Below, one piece after another: positions 7,321-14,612 of a DNA stretch of 25,301 nucleotides. Position 1 is the stretch's first letter, and the number at the start of each line of letters is the position of its first letter. Origin of the DNA: an uncultured bacterium (GTDB lineage: Bacteria > Actinomycetota > Coriobacteriia > Coriobacteriales > Eggerthellaceae); assembly GCA_905214325.1 (NCBI GenBank), contig CAJMLT010000022.1, positions 1 through 25,301 on the forward strand, read 5' to 3'. The notes under the pieces are model-generated. The model was given only the letters and a program-made list of their open reading frames with translations, had not been told where the DNA came from and did not search any database. The position numbers were made by a program, and so were the translations under genes.

Positions 7321-7329
7321 TTTTATTAT
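7301..7329 (+). promoter_or_regulatory. Promoter of the dnaK operon
   Basis: A perfect TTGACA -35 (7301-7306), a 17-base spacer and TATTAT (7324-7329) form a near-consensus housekeeping promoter. Transcription would start near 7336, leaving a leader of about 180 bases before dnaK. That leader contains a small GAGTG/CACTC inverted repeat at about 7365-7377, but no other element that I can name. Confidence 0.8.
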
Positions 7330-7518
7330 GGTCCTTGTCGAAAGAACCGCGTTCAGCGGCGTGGGAGTGGTGCACTCATTCGAGCGCGCCTCGCCGAAAC
7401 GCCGAAGGAAGGCACTCTTGCTGCGATGGGGGACATGAAAAAAGACCCGTCGGCGACATCACGAAGGTAAGAACAGGGGTCTGCTCGCGGGCGGATCGGA
7501 ACTGAAAGGACATATACA

Positions 7519-9423
7519 ATGGGAAAAATCATCGGTATTGACTTGGGCACCACCAATTCGGCTATGGCTATCATGGAAGGTGCCGAACCCGACATCCTCG
7601 TAAACGCAGAAGGGGACCGCACCACTCCTTCCGTCGTGGGATTCGGCAAAGACGGCGAACGCGTCGTAGGTAAGGCCGCTAAGAACAAGGCGGTTACCAA
7701 CCCCGAGAATACTATTGCCTCGGTCAAGCGTTTCATCGGTCGTTCCTTCTCCGAAACCTCGGACGAACAGAAGACCGTTTCCTACACCGTGAAGAACGGC
7801 AACGGCAGTCGTGCCGTCGTCGATATCGACGGCAAGGATTACATGCCGGAGGAAATTTCGGCAATGGTGCTGCAGAAGATCAAGTCCGATGCGGAAAAAC
7901 GTGTGGGCGAACCTATCACCCAGGCGGTCATCACCGTTCCGGCTTACTTCAACGATGCTCAGCGTCAGGCTACCAAGGACGCCGGCAAGATCGCAGGCCT
8001 CGAGGTCATGCGCATCATCAACGAGCCTACGGCGGCAGCGCTCGCTTACGGCTTGGATAAAACCAACAAGGACGAAAAGGTTCTCGTGTTCGACCTCGGC
8101 GGCGGTACGTTCGACGTGTCCGTTCTGGAATTAGGCGACGGCGTGTTCGAGGTTTGCTCCACGGCGGGCGACAACCATCTCGGCGGTGACGACTGGGATC
8201 AGCGTGTCATCGATTGGTTGGCCGACAAGTTCAAGGCGGACAATGGTATCGATCTGCGTTCTGACAAGATGGCTCTGCAGCGTTTGAAGGAAGCGGCCGA
8301 AAAGGCGAAGATGGAACTTTCTTCCACCACTCAGGCCAGCATCAATCTGCCGTTCATCTCGGCCGGTGCCGATGGCCCTCTGCATCTCGACTACACGTTG
8401 ACCCGCGCCGAATTCGAGCGCATCACCAAGGATCTGCTGGATCGTTGCAAGAAGCCCGTCGAGCAGGCGTTGCGAGATGCCGACCTGAAGACCGGCGACG
8501 TCAACGAGGTCATTCTCGTCGGTGGTTCCACCCGTATGCCCGCCGTTCAGGAACTGGTCAAGACCATCACCGGTAAGAACCCCAACATGTCGGTTAATCC
8601 CGACGAAGTGGTCGCCATGGGCGCGGCTGTTCAGGGTGGCGTTCTCGCCGGCGACGTCGAGGGCATTCTGTTGCTCGATGTCACGCCTCTTTCCCTGGGT
8701 GTCGAAACCATGGGCGGCGTGATGACCAAGATGATCGAGCGCAACACCACCATTCCCACGCGCAAGACCGAGATCTACTCCACTGCAGCCGACAATCAGA
8801 CTTCGGTCGAGATCCACGTCCTGCAGGGTGAGCGTGAAATGGCCGCCGGTAACAAGACGTTGGGCAAATTCCAACTCACGGGCATTCCCGCCGCACGCCG
8901 CGGTATGCCGCAGATCGAGGTCACGTTCGACATCGACGCGAACGGTATCGTGAACGTATCCGCTAAGGATCTGGGCACGGGCAAGCAGCAGCAGATCACC
9001 ATTTCGGGATCTACCGCTTTGACCGACGACGAAGTGGATCGTATGGTCAAGGACGCGGAATCCCATGCCGAAGAGGACAAGCTCCGCAAGGAAGAAGTGG
9101 AAGTCCGCAACAACTGCGACTCCCTGATCAACGCCACCGAAACCACGCTCGGTGAAGTGGGCGACAAAGTGGGAGACGACGTCAAGAAGCAGGCCGAGGA
9201 CGCCATCGCCACGGCGAAGAGCGCACTCGAGGGTGACGATATCGAAGCGGTCAAATCCGCAACCGAAGCCCTGCAGGCCGCAGGCTACAAGTTGGCCGAA
9301 GTGGTCTACAGCACCGAAGGTCAGCCTGCCGACGCCGCCGCCGGTGCCGCTCCTGCCGATGACGGCACCATCGAAGCTGACTTCGAGGTCGTCGACGACG
9401 ACGCGGATAAAAAGGAGAACTAG
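7519..9423 (+). CDS. dnaK: Molecular chaperone DnaK (Hsp70)
   Basis: This ATP-dependent chaperone binds exposed hydrophobic segments of client proteins and works with GrpE and DnaJ in the cytosol. The 634 residues show the ATPase domain starting with GIDLGTTNS (5-13), the phosphate motif VFDLGGGTFDVS near 195 and VGGSTRMP near 335. The linker and substrate-binding start LLLDVTPLSLGVETMGG follows near 390, then the helical lid and a disordered acidic Ala/Asp-rich tail. Length is normal. The ATG follows AAAGGA. It is first in the operon, and grpE begins two bases after its stop, implying coupled translation. Expression probably depends on the strong promoter at 7301, repressed by HspR. Confidence 0.98.
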   Translation: MGKIIGIDLGTTNSAMAIMEGAEPDILVNAEGDRTTPSVVGFGKDGERVVGKAAKNKAVTNPENTIASVKRFIGRSFSETSDEQKTVSYTVKNGNGSRAVVDIDGKDYMPEEISAMVLQKIKSDAEKRVGEPITQAVITVPAYFNDAQRQATKDAGKIAGLEVMRIINEPTAAALAYGLDKTNKDEKVLVFDLGGGTFDVSVLELGDGVFEVCSTAGDNHLGGDDWDQRVIDWLADKFKADNGIDLRSDKMALQRLKEAAEKAKMELSSTTQASINLPFISAGADGPLHLDYTLTRAEFERITKDLLDRCKKPVEQALRDADLKTGDVNEVILVGGSTRMPAVQELVKTITGKNPNMSVNPDEVVAMGAAVQGGVLAGDVEGILLLDVTPLSLGVETMGGVMTKMIERNTTIPTRKTEIYSTAADNQTSVEIHVLQGEREMAAGNKTLGKFQLTGIPAARRGMPQIEVTFDIDANGIVNVSAKDLGTGKQQQITISGSTALTDDEVDRMVKDAESHAEEDKLRKEEVEVRNNCDSLINATETTLGEVGDKVGDDVKKQAEDAIATAKSALEGDDIEAVKSATEALQAAGYKLAEVVYSTEGQPADAAAGAAPADDGTIEADFEVVDDDADKKEN

Positions 9424-9425
9424 TC

Positions 9426-10052
9426 ATGGCTGCCCCGGGTACCGACGAGGTACGGGACGATCCTCGGGCTGAAAAGCCTGAGGAGGCCGAGGTTCTTGAG
9501 GCGGAAGTGCTCGACGGCGAAGCCGAAGGAGATTCTGAAACCGTTGACGGTCAAAGCGGCGAAAATGCCGAAGACGCGTTGGCGAAAGCCCTCGAAGAGG
9601 CGGCGTTGTGGAAGGATAAGTACCTCAGGCTCCATGCCGAATGGGACACCTACCGTCGCCGCATGAACGAGCAGCGCGCGGAGGAGAAGGTTCGCGCGAC
9701 GGAAAAGCTGGTCGAAGAATTGATTCCCGTTATCGATGACTTCGAAAGAACCATCGACTATGCGGAGAAGAACGGGGAAGCGGGATTGCTCGGTGGAGTC
9801 CAAGCGGTCCACACCAAGCTCAACGATGTGTTGGTGAAGGAAGGGGTCGAGATCATCGACCCGCAAGGTGAAGCCTTCGACGCCCTCGAGGCGCAAGCCG
9901 TCGCCACCGTCGATGACGCGAGTGTCCCCGACGAAACGGTTGCCGAGGTGTACCAGAAAGGGTACCGCATGGGTAACAAAGTCATCCGATCCGCCATGGT
10001 GACGGTGACATGCGGTGGTCCGAAAAGGGAAACCCCTCAATCGGAAGAGTAA
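9426..10052 (+). CDS. grpE: Nucleotide exchange factor GrpE
   Basis: GrpE dimers release ADP from DnaK and so reset the chaperone cycle. The 208-residue protein has an acidic, probably disordered N-terminal region (1-45), a long helix for dimerisation (about 48-105, with the conserved DKYLRLHAEWDTYRRR stretch), and a C-terminal beta domain containing VYQKGYRMGNKVIRSAMVTV. The start lies two bases past the dnaK stop and uses an AAGGAG site inside the end of dnaK. A 190-base gap with a hairpin separates it from dnaJ, which is unusual inside this operon. Confidence 0.97.
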   Translation: MAAPGTDEVRDDPRAEKPEEAEVLEAEVLDGEAEGDSETVDGQSGENAEDALAKALEEAALWKDKYLRLHAEWDTYRRRMNEQRAEEKVRATEKLVEELIPVIDDFERTIDYAEKNGEAGLLGGVQAVHTKLNDVLVKEGVEIIDPQGEAFDALEAQAVATVDDASVPDETVAEVYQKGYRMGNKVIRSAMVTVTCGGPKRETPQSEE

Positions 10053-10067
10053 GAGCAATACGATCAG

Positions 10068-10099
10068 ACAGGCGGGCCATCGGAGTGCTCGCCTGTTTT
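10068..10099 (+). terminator. Hairpin between grpE and dnaJ, possible partial terminator
   Basis: ACAGGCG (10068-10074) pairs with CGCCTGT (10090-10096) around a 15-base loop, followed by only a short TTTG run. It could lower read-through into dnaJ or stabilise the end of the dnaK-grpE message. As a full terminator it is weak. Confidence 0.45.
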
Positions 10100-10243
10100 G
10101 TCAAAGGGTGGCACAGGCGGAAAATGCTCCGCTGCCACCACGACGGATAATACGACGGAGAAGACGAACCCGATAGGCATCGATCTTATGCTTCGGGGTG
10201 CACCTTTTCCGCATGAATGCTTAAGGAAAGAGAGGTGGAACGA

Positions 10244-11176
10244 ATGGCATCCACACCTGATTACTACAAGACGCTAGGCGTTCCACGCAGCGCTTCGGCC
10301 GATGAGATAAAGAAGGCCTTCCGTAAGCTCGCGCGCACCCATCATCCCGATGCCGGTGGCGACGAGGCGAAGTTCAAGGAAATCAACGAAGCTTACGAAG
10401 TGTTGAGTGACGACAAGAAACGCTCACTCTACGACCAATACGGAACGGCTAACGAACACCAGATTCCCCAAGGATGGGGAGGATCCGCTGCCGCGGGAGG
10501 CGATCCCTTCGCGGGATCCGGTTTCGGCGGTTGGGCGGATATTCTGGAAAGTATCCGCAACGGCGAGGGTGCGTTCGGCACCGAATGGAATTTCGGCGGC
10601 CAACCGCCTCAGCCCCGTGCGCAGCGCGGACAGGATAAAACCGTAACCCTCGAGCTCTCCTTCGAGGAGGCGTTTTCGGGGTGCGAGAAGAAAGTGAAGA
10701 TACGCCTTCCCGGCAGCAAGGAATCCGAGTCCCTCTCGATAAAGATTCCCGCCGGTGCCGTTGATGGCGGTCGTGTTCGCCTGAAGGGCAAAGGTATGCC
10801 GGGGAGCAACGGTGGGCCGGCGGGTGATCTGCTGGTCACGGTGAAAATAAAGGAACACCCGCTCTATCGTCGCGAAAAAGCCGACGTGGTCATGGATGTT
10901 CCTGTGACGTTTCCCGAAGCGGCTCTGGGCGCTTCGATCGTCATCCCCACGCCCGATGGCGGAAAAGTACGCTTGAAGGTTCCGGCGGGAACACAGGATG
11001 CAACCGTGTTGACCATCAAGGGCAAAGGTGCCCCCCGCCTAGGGAAGGAAGCCACGGGCAACGGCGACTTCAAGGTCGTGATACATGTGGTGGTACCCAC
11101 GCATCTCAGCGACGACCAGAAAAACGCTTTGGAGCGTTTCGAAGCCGCGACGGAAGAAGAAGTGAGGACATGGTGA
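10244..11176 (+). CDS. DnaJ-type co-chaperone without zinc finger (type B, CbpA-like)
   Basis: The J protein stimulates DnaK's ATPase and delivers substrates. At 310 residues it is shorter than classical DnaJ (~380). It has an N-terminal J domain (about 6-68) with the essential HPD in HHPDAGGD, a Gly-rich linker (about 80-130), and two C-terminal substrate-binding domains (about 130-300). The four CxxCxGxG repeats of the DnaJ zinc finger are absent, so it is a type B protein of the CbpA group. I chose the ATG at 10244, preceded by GAGAGGTGG; an in-frame ATG at 10217 would add nine residues not typical of the family. Its stop overlaps the hspR start. Operon position supports a role as the DnaK partner. 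Confidence 0.93.
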   Translation: MASTPDYYKTLGVPRSASADEIKKAFRKLARTHHPDAGGDEAKFKEINEAYEVLSDDKKRSLYDQYGTANEHQIPQGWGGSAAAGGDPFAGSGFGGWADILESIRNGEGAFGTEWNFGGQPPQPRAQRGQDKTVTLELSFEEAFSGCEKKVKIRLPGSKESESLSIKIPAGAVDGGRVRLKGKGMPGSNGGPAGDLLVTVKIKEHPLYRREKADVVMDVPVTFPEAALGASIVIPTPDGGKVRLKVPAGTQDATVLTIKGKGAPRLGKEATGNGDFKVVIHVVVPTHLSDDQKNALERFEAATEEEVRTW

Positions 11177-11556
11177 TGAATGACAGAGAACGACCGCTCT
11201 ATATGATCAGCGTCGCAGCGGAACTCGCCGGCGTTCATCCGCAGACCCTTCGCATCTACGAACAGAAGGGGCTCGTATCGCCGCAGAGGACAAGCGGTAA
11301 TACCCGCATGTACTCACAGGCCGACATCGATCGGCTCAGACTGATCAACGAATTGACCAGCGAGGGGATCAACCTCGCTGGTGTCATCCGCATTCTCGAT
11401 CTGCAGGGACGCATCGACGAGCGTGATGACGAAATAGATTTACTGCATAAACGGGTACGCCGTCTCGCCGATCGGGTGCATGAACTGGAGACCAGGGAAA
11501 GCGTCACCTCCCTCGTCCGTTCAAGCACCGCGATCGAGTTGCGGCGGCTAACCTAG
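11176..11556 (+). CDS. hspR: Heat-shock repressor HspR (MerR family)
   Basis: HspR represses the dnaK operon by binding HAIR inverted repeats, with DnaK as co-repressor in the actinobacteria studied. The 126-residue protein has a MerR-type winged helix at about 10-75, with the family hallmark MISVAAELAGVHPQTLRIYE, then a coiled-coil helix (about 78-110) for dimerisation and a short tail. The start is best placed at the ATG of the TGATG overlap with the dnaJ stop, because GTGAGGA lies eight bases upstream; an in-frame ATG at 11170 is too close to that site. Overlap with dnaJ and a 30-base gap to clpB imply one autoregulated transcript. Confidence 0.95.
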   Translation: MNDRERPLYMISVAAELAGVHPQTLRIYEQKGLVSPQRTSGNTRMYSQADIDRLRLINELTSEGINLAGVIRILDLQGRIDERDDEIDLLHKRVRRLADRVHELETRESVTSLVRSSTAIELRRLT

Positions 11557-11586
11557 ACTTTTTCATGAATAGCAAGGAGGAATGCT

Positions 11587-14274
11587 ATGAGATTCGATAA
11601 GTTGGCGCTTACCGCTCAAGAGGCCTTGCAGTCCGCGATGGGGATCGCGTCTGAGGCCGAAGCCGCAGCGGTGGAGCCGCTCCATCTCCTGGATGCTCTT
11701 CTGACATCGGGAGAAAACAATATGAACGCTATCATCAGCCGCATCGGTGCCGATCCGGCGCTCATCAAACGTCAGGTGGCCGAAGAAGAAGCCCGTATGC
11801 CCAAAGTCCAAAACGGTGGATTCATGGGCATGGCGGTTCCTTCGCAGGCATTTGTTTCCGTGATGACGCAGGCGGTGAAGATCGCCGAGAAGCTGGGTGA
11901 TTCCTATGCCACGAGCGAGCATCTTCTGATCGCGCTTGCCGAAGACAAGGGCAGCGCGGGGAAGATTCTGAACGACGCGGGCATCACGCGCAAGAATATC
12001 GAAGAGGCGTATGAGGAGTTGCGTGGGGACACCCGCGTGACCGACGTCCAGAGCAAGCCGGAGTTCGAGGTGCTGGAACAGTACGGGCAGAATCTCACTC
12101 AGGCCGCGCGCGAGGGTAAGCTTGATCCGGTGATCGGGCGTTCGGAGGAAATCCGTCGCACGATCCAGGTTCTTTCGCGTCGCACCAAAAACAATCCCGT
12201 GCTCATCGGTGAGCCGGGAACGGGAAAGACGGCTATCGTCGAGGGACTGGCTCAGCGCATCGTTGCCGGAGACGTTCCCTCCAGCCTGAAGGATCGCGAA
12301 CTGATAGCGCTCGATCTTCCCGCTATGTTGGCCGGGGCGAAGTACCGCGGTGAATTCGAGGATCGTCTCAAAGCCGTACTGCGCGAAGTCAAGCAGTCGG
12401 ATGGACAGATCATCTTGTTCATCGACGAATTACATACCATCGTAGGTGCCGGATCGACGGGCGAAAACTCCATGGATGCGGGCAATATGCTCAAGCCGGC
12501 GTTGGCGCGCGGTGAACTTCATGCCATCGGCGCGACAACGCTGGACGAATACCGCAAATACATCGAAAAAGATGCCGCGCTCGAGCGCCGCTTCCAGCCG
12601 GTGTTGGTGGGCGAGCCGTCCGTCGAAGACACGATCGCCATTTTGCGTGGTCTCAAGGAGAAATACGAAATCCATCACGGCGTCCGTATCACCGACCCCG
12701 CGTTGGTGGCTGCCGCCGAACTGTCGAACCGCTACATTTCGGACCGCTTCCTGCCCGACAAGGCCATCGATTTGATGGACGAAGCAGCCAGTCGTCTGCG
12801 TATCGAAATAGACAGCATGCCCGAAGAGGTCGATATCGCGGAGCGCAAGCTCACGCAGATGCAGATCGAGGAGCAGGCTCTCATGAAGGAGACGGACGAA
12901 CCCAGCAAGGAACGTCTCGAAGCGTTGCGCAAGGATATCTCCGAGGCGCGTGAATCGCTCGACCAGCGCAAGGCCATGTGGAAAAACGAGAAGGACGCCA
13001 TCGTGAGCGTTCAAATGTTGAAAGCCGACATTGAGACGGCGCAGATGGAAGAGGAACGGGCCACGCGCGAAGGCGATCTGTCCCGTGCTTCCGAATTGCG
13101 CTACGGTCGCATTCCCGAACTGCAGGCGCAGCTCAAGCAGGCCGAGGAGGCCCTGACGGTTCGCCAGCAGGACGGCGCGATCCTCAAAGAGGAAGTCAGC
13201 GAAGAGGAAATCGCCGAAGTCGTTTCCTCGTGGACGGGTATTCCGGTTACCAAGATGATGCAGGGAGAAATGGCCAAGCTCATCGATCTGGAAGACAAGC
13301 TGCATGAACGCGTGGTAGGTCAGGATCAGGCGGTTGCCGCTGTTGCCGGCGCGATTCGCCGTTCGCGCGCCGGACTCGCGGATCCCGAAAAGCCCATCGG
13401 TAGTTTCCTGTTCTTGGGACCCACTGGTGTGGGAAAGACGGAATTGGCGAAGGCCCTTGCCGAGTATCTTTTCGACAGCGACCGCGCGATGGTGCGTATC
13501 GACATGAGCGAATACATGGAGAAGTTTTCCGTGCAGCGTCTGATAGGTGCACCTCCGGGATATGTGGGTTATGACGAGGGTGGTCAATTGACCGAAGCCG
13601 TTCGCCGCAAACCCTACAGCGTCATTTTGCTCGACGAAATAGAAAAAGCCCATCCCGATGTGTTCAACATCCTGCTGCAGGTGCTCGATGACGGTCGTTT
13701 GACCGATGGTCAGGGGCGCGTGGTGAGCTTCAAGAACGCCATTGTCATCATGACCTCCAATGTGGGAAGCCAGTTCATCCGCGAGTTTGCGGAAAACGGG
13801 GACGAAAAGGCCATGAAGCAGGCCATCGATGGCGCCTTGCGAGCCACGTTCAGACCCGAATTCATCAACCGCATCGATGACATCGTGGTGTTCAACGCCC
13901 TTTCGATCGGCAACATCGAACCCATCGTCGATCTACAGCTTGCCGAAGTGAGTCAGCGCCTGCGCGACCGCCATATCGATCTGGTGGTATCGCCGGCGGC
14001 CAAAGAGCGCCTTTCCATCGATGGTTACGATCCCATCTTCGGTGCTCGTCCGTTGAAGCGTCTTATTCAGCGTGAAGTGGTCGACCGCATAGCGGCCCAC
14101 ATCATAGAAGGCGCGATAGAAGACGGAGCCCGTGTCACCATCGACCTCGATCGGGACGGCAACTACTGTTCGACCGTCGAAAACCGCCAGGGGTCTTCGT
14201 CTCTGCCCGAAGGGGCGGATGGCCTGCTCGAAGAAGCTCAAAGCATTCTCGATGATATCGATCTAGGCGAGTGA
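11587..14274 (+). CDS. clpB: ATP-dependent disaggregase ClpB
   Basis: ClpB hexamers pull single proteins out of aggregates and hand them to DnaK. The 895-residue protein has an N-terminal double Clp-N repeat (1-145). The first AAA module has Walker A GEPGTGKT at 208-215 and Walker B ILFIDE. The long coiled-coil middle domain (about 405-530) is the mark of ClpB rather than ClpA or ClpC. The second AAA module has GPTGVGKT at 611-618 and VILLDE. The C-terminal small domain includes GARPLKR. It is some 30 residues longer than most ClpB because of an acidic tail rich in Glu, Asp and Leu. The ATG follows AAGGAGG. It is the last gene of the heat-shock unit, before a strong terminator. Confidence 0.98.
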   Translation: MRFDKLALTAQEALQSAMGIASEAEAAAVEPLHLLDALLTSGENNMNAIISRIGADPALIKRQVAEEEARMPKVQNGGFMGMAVPSQAFVSVMTQAVKIAEKLGDSYATSEHLLIALAEDKGSAGKILNDAGITRKNIEEAYEELRGDTRVTDVQSKPEFEVLEQYGQNLTQAAREGKLDPVIGRSEEIRRTIQVLSRRTKNNPVLIGEPGTGKTAIVEGLAQRIVAGDVPSSLKDRELIALDLPAMLAGAKYRGEFEDRLKAVLREVKQSDGQIILFIDELHTIVGAGSTGENSMDAGNMLKPALARGELHAIGATTLDEYRKYIEKDAALERRFQPVLVGEPSVEDTIAILRGLKEKYEIHHGVRITDPALVAAAELSNRYISDRFLPDKAIDLMDEAASRLRIEIDSMPEEVDIAERKLTQMQIEEQALMKETDEPSKERLEALRKDISEARESLDQRKAMWKNEKDAIVSVQMLKADIETAQMEEERATREGDLSRASELRYGRIPELQAQLKQAEEALTVRQQDGAILKEEVSEEEIAEVVSSWTGIPVTKMMQGEMAKLIDLEDKLHERVVGQDQAVAAVAGAIRRSRAGLADPEKPIGSFLFLGPTGVGKTELAKALAEYLFDSDRAMVRIDMSEYMEKFSVQRLIGAPPGYVGYDEGGQLTEAVRRKPYSVILLDEIEKAHPDVFNILLQVLDDGRLTDGQGRVVSFKNAIVIMTSNVGSQFIREFAENGDEKAMKQAIDGALRATFRPEFINRIDDIVVFNALSIGNIEPIVDLQLAEVSQRLRDRHIDLVVSPAAKERLSIDGYDPIFGARPLKRLIQREVVDRIAAHIIEGAIEDGARVTIDLDRDGNYCSTVENRQGSSSLPEGADGLLEEAQSILDDIDLGE

Positions 14275-14335
14275 TTGCGCGTCTGCTTCGGCAATGATCG
14301 AACCATCTCCATCCCTTCGACGACCTCCCTCCGTG

Positions 14336-14361
14336 CTCCCCGCGCGGGGGGAGGTTTTTTT
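14336..14361 (+). terminator. Rho-independent terminator after clpB
   Basis: CTCCCC (14336-14341) pairs with GGGGAG (14348-14353) and is followed by seven T residues. It lies about 60 bases past the clpB stop and closes the heat-shock operon. Confidence 0.85.
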
Positions 14362-14373
14362 CGCGACTTGTAC

Positions 14374-14379
14374 TAAAAT
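14374..14379 (+). promoter_or_regulatory. -10 element for a possibly leaderless gene
   Basis: TAAAAT ends only seven bases before the ATG at 14387, so transcription would begin at, or next to, the start codon. No convincing -35 is visible because the terminator of clpB occupies that region. Confidence 0.35.
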
Positions 14380-14386
14380 AGCCCGT

Positions 14387-14527
14387 ATGGATAAACGGCA
14401 GGAAATAAAGGAACGGATTCTGGTGCCCCTGTGCGCTATTTCCGTCATATTCATGAGCATTATCGCTTTGCTGCTGGTGCTCTATGTTCTGACCATTCTG
14501 ATTCGTTTCCTGTTCGCCCTCGGATAA
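14387..14527 (+). CDS. Small single-span membrane protein, 46 aa
   Basis: The product has a charged N-terminus (MDKRQEIKER) followed by one or two tightly packed hydrophobic stretches from residue 12 to 46, so it should be an integral membrane protein with its N-terminus inside. I do not recognise a family. The frame is open further upstream, but that part covers the clpB terminator and reads as low-complexity Pro/Arg sequence, so the ATG at 14387 is preferred. No ribosome binding site precedes it, and a TAAAAT element seven bases upstream suggests a leaderless message. It lies 85 bases before trkH; a role as a small accessory subunit of the potassium transporter is conceivable but unproven. 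Confidence 0.5.
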   Translation: MDKRQEIKERILVPLCAISVIFMSIIALLLVLYVLTILIRFLFALG

Positions 14528-14612
14528 GGAAGAAGTAAGGCGCGTTATTGAGATTGACCAATCGACAGAACAGCGGTGGCGCTCACGTGTGCTTTCCTGA
14601 GGCGACGTTCTG

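Noticed and set aside
7360..7400. CIRCE element (HrcA site) in the dnaK leader
   Set aside because: A GAGTG/CACTC inverted repeat is present, but in the reverse arm order and with a 3-base gap; the GCACTC-N9-GAGTGC form is absent.
7426..7470. 14-codon upstream frame in the dnaK leader (MGDMKKDPSATSRR)
   Set aside because: No well-spaced ribosome binding site for the first ATG and no sign of regulatory codon content; such short frames arise by chance.
8131..9066. 311-codon open frame on the minus strand inside dnaK
   Set aside because: Antisense shadow of a highly conserved gene; no ribosome binding site and no recognisable domain.
12430..13653. 407-codon open frame on the minus strand inside clpB
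   Set aside because: Same reason: it mirrors the AAA modules of clpB and encodes a motif-free, Phe/His/Arg-rich product.
14294..14386. Longer N-terminus (31 more residues) for the small membrane protein behind clpB
   Set aside because: The added part reads through the clpB terminator hairpin and is Pro/Arg-rich low-complexity sequence; the ATG at 14387 is more sensible.
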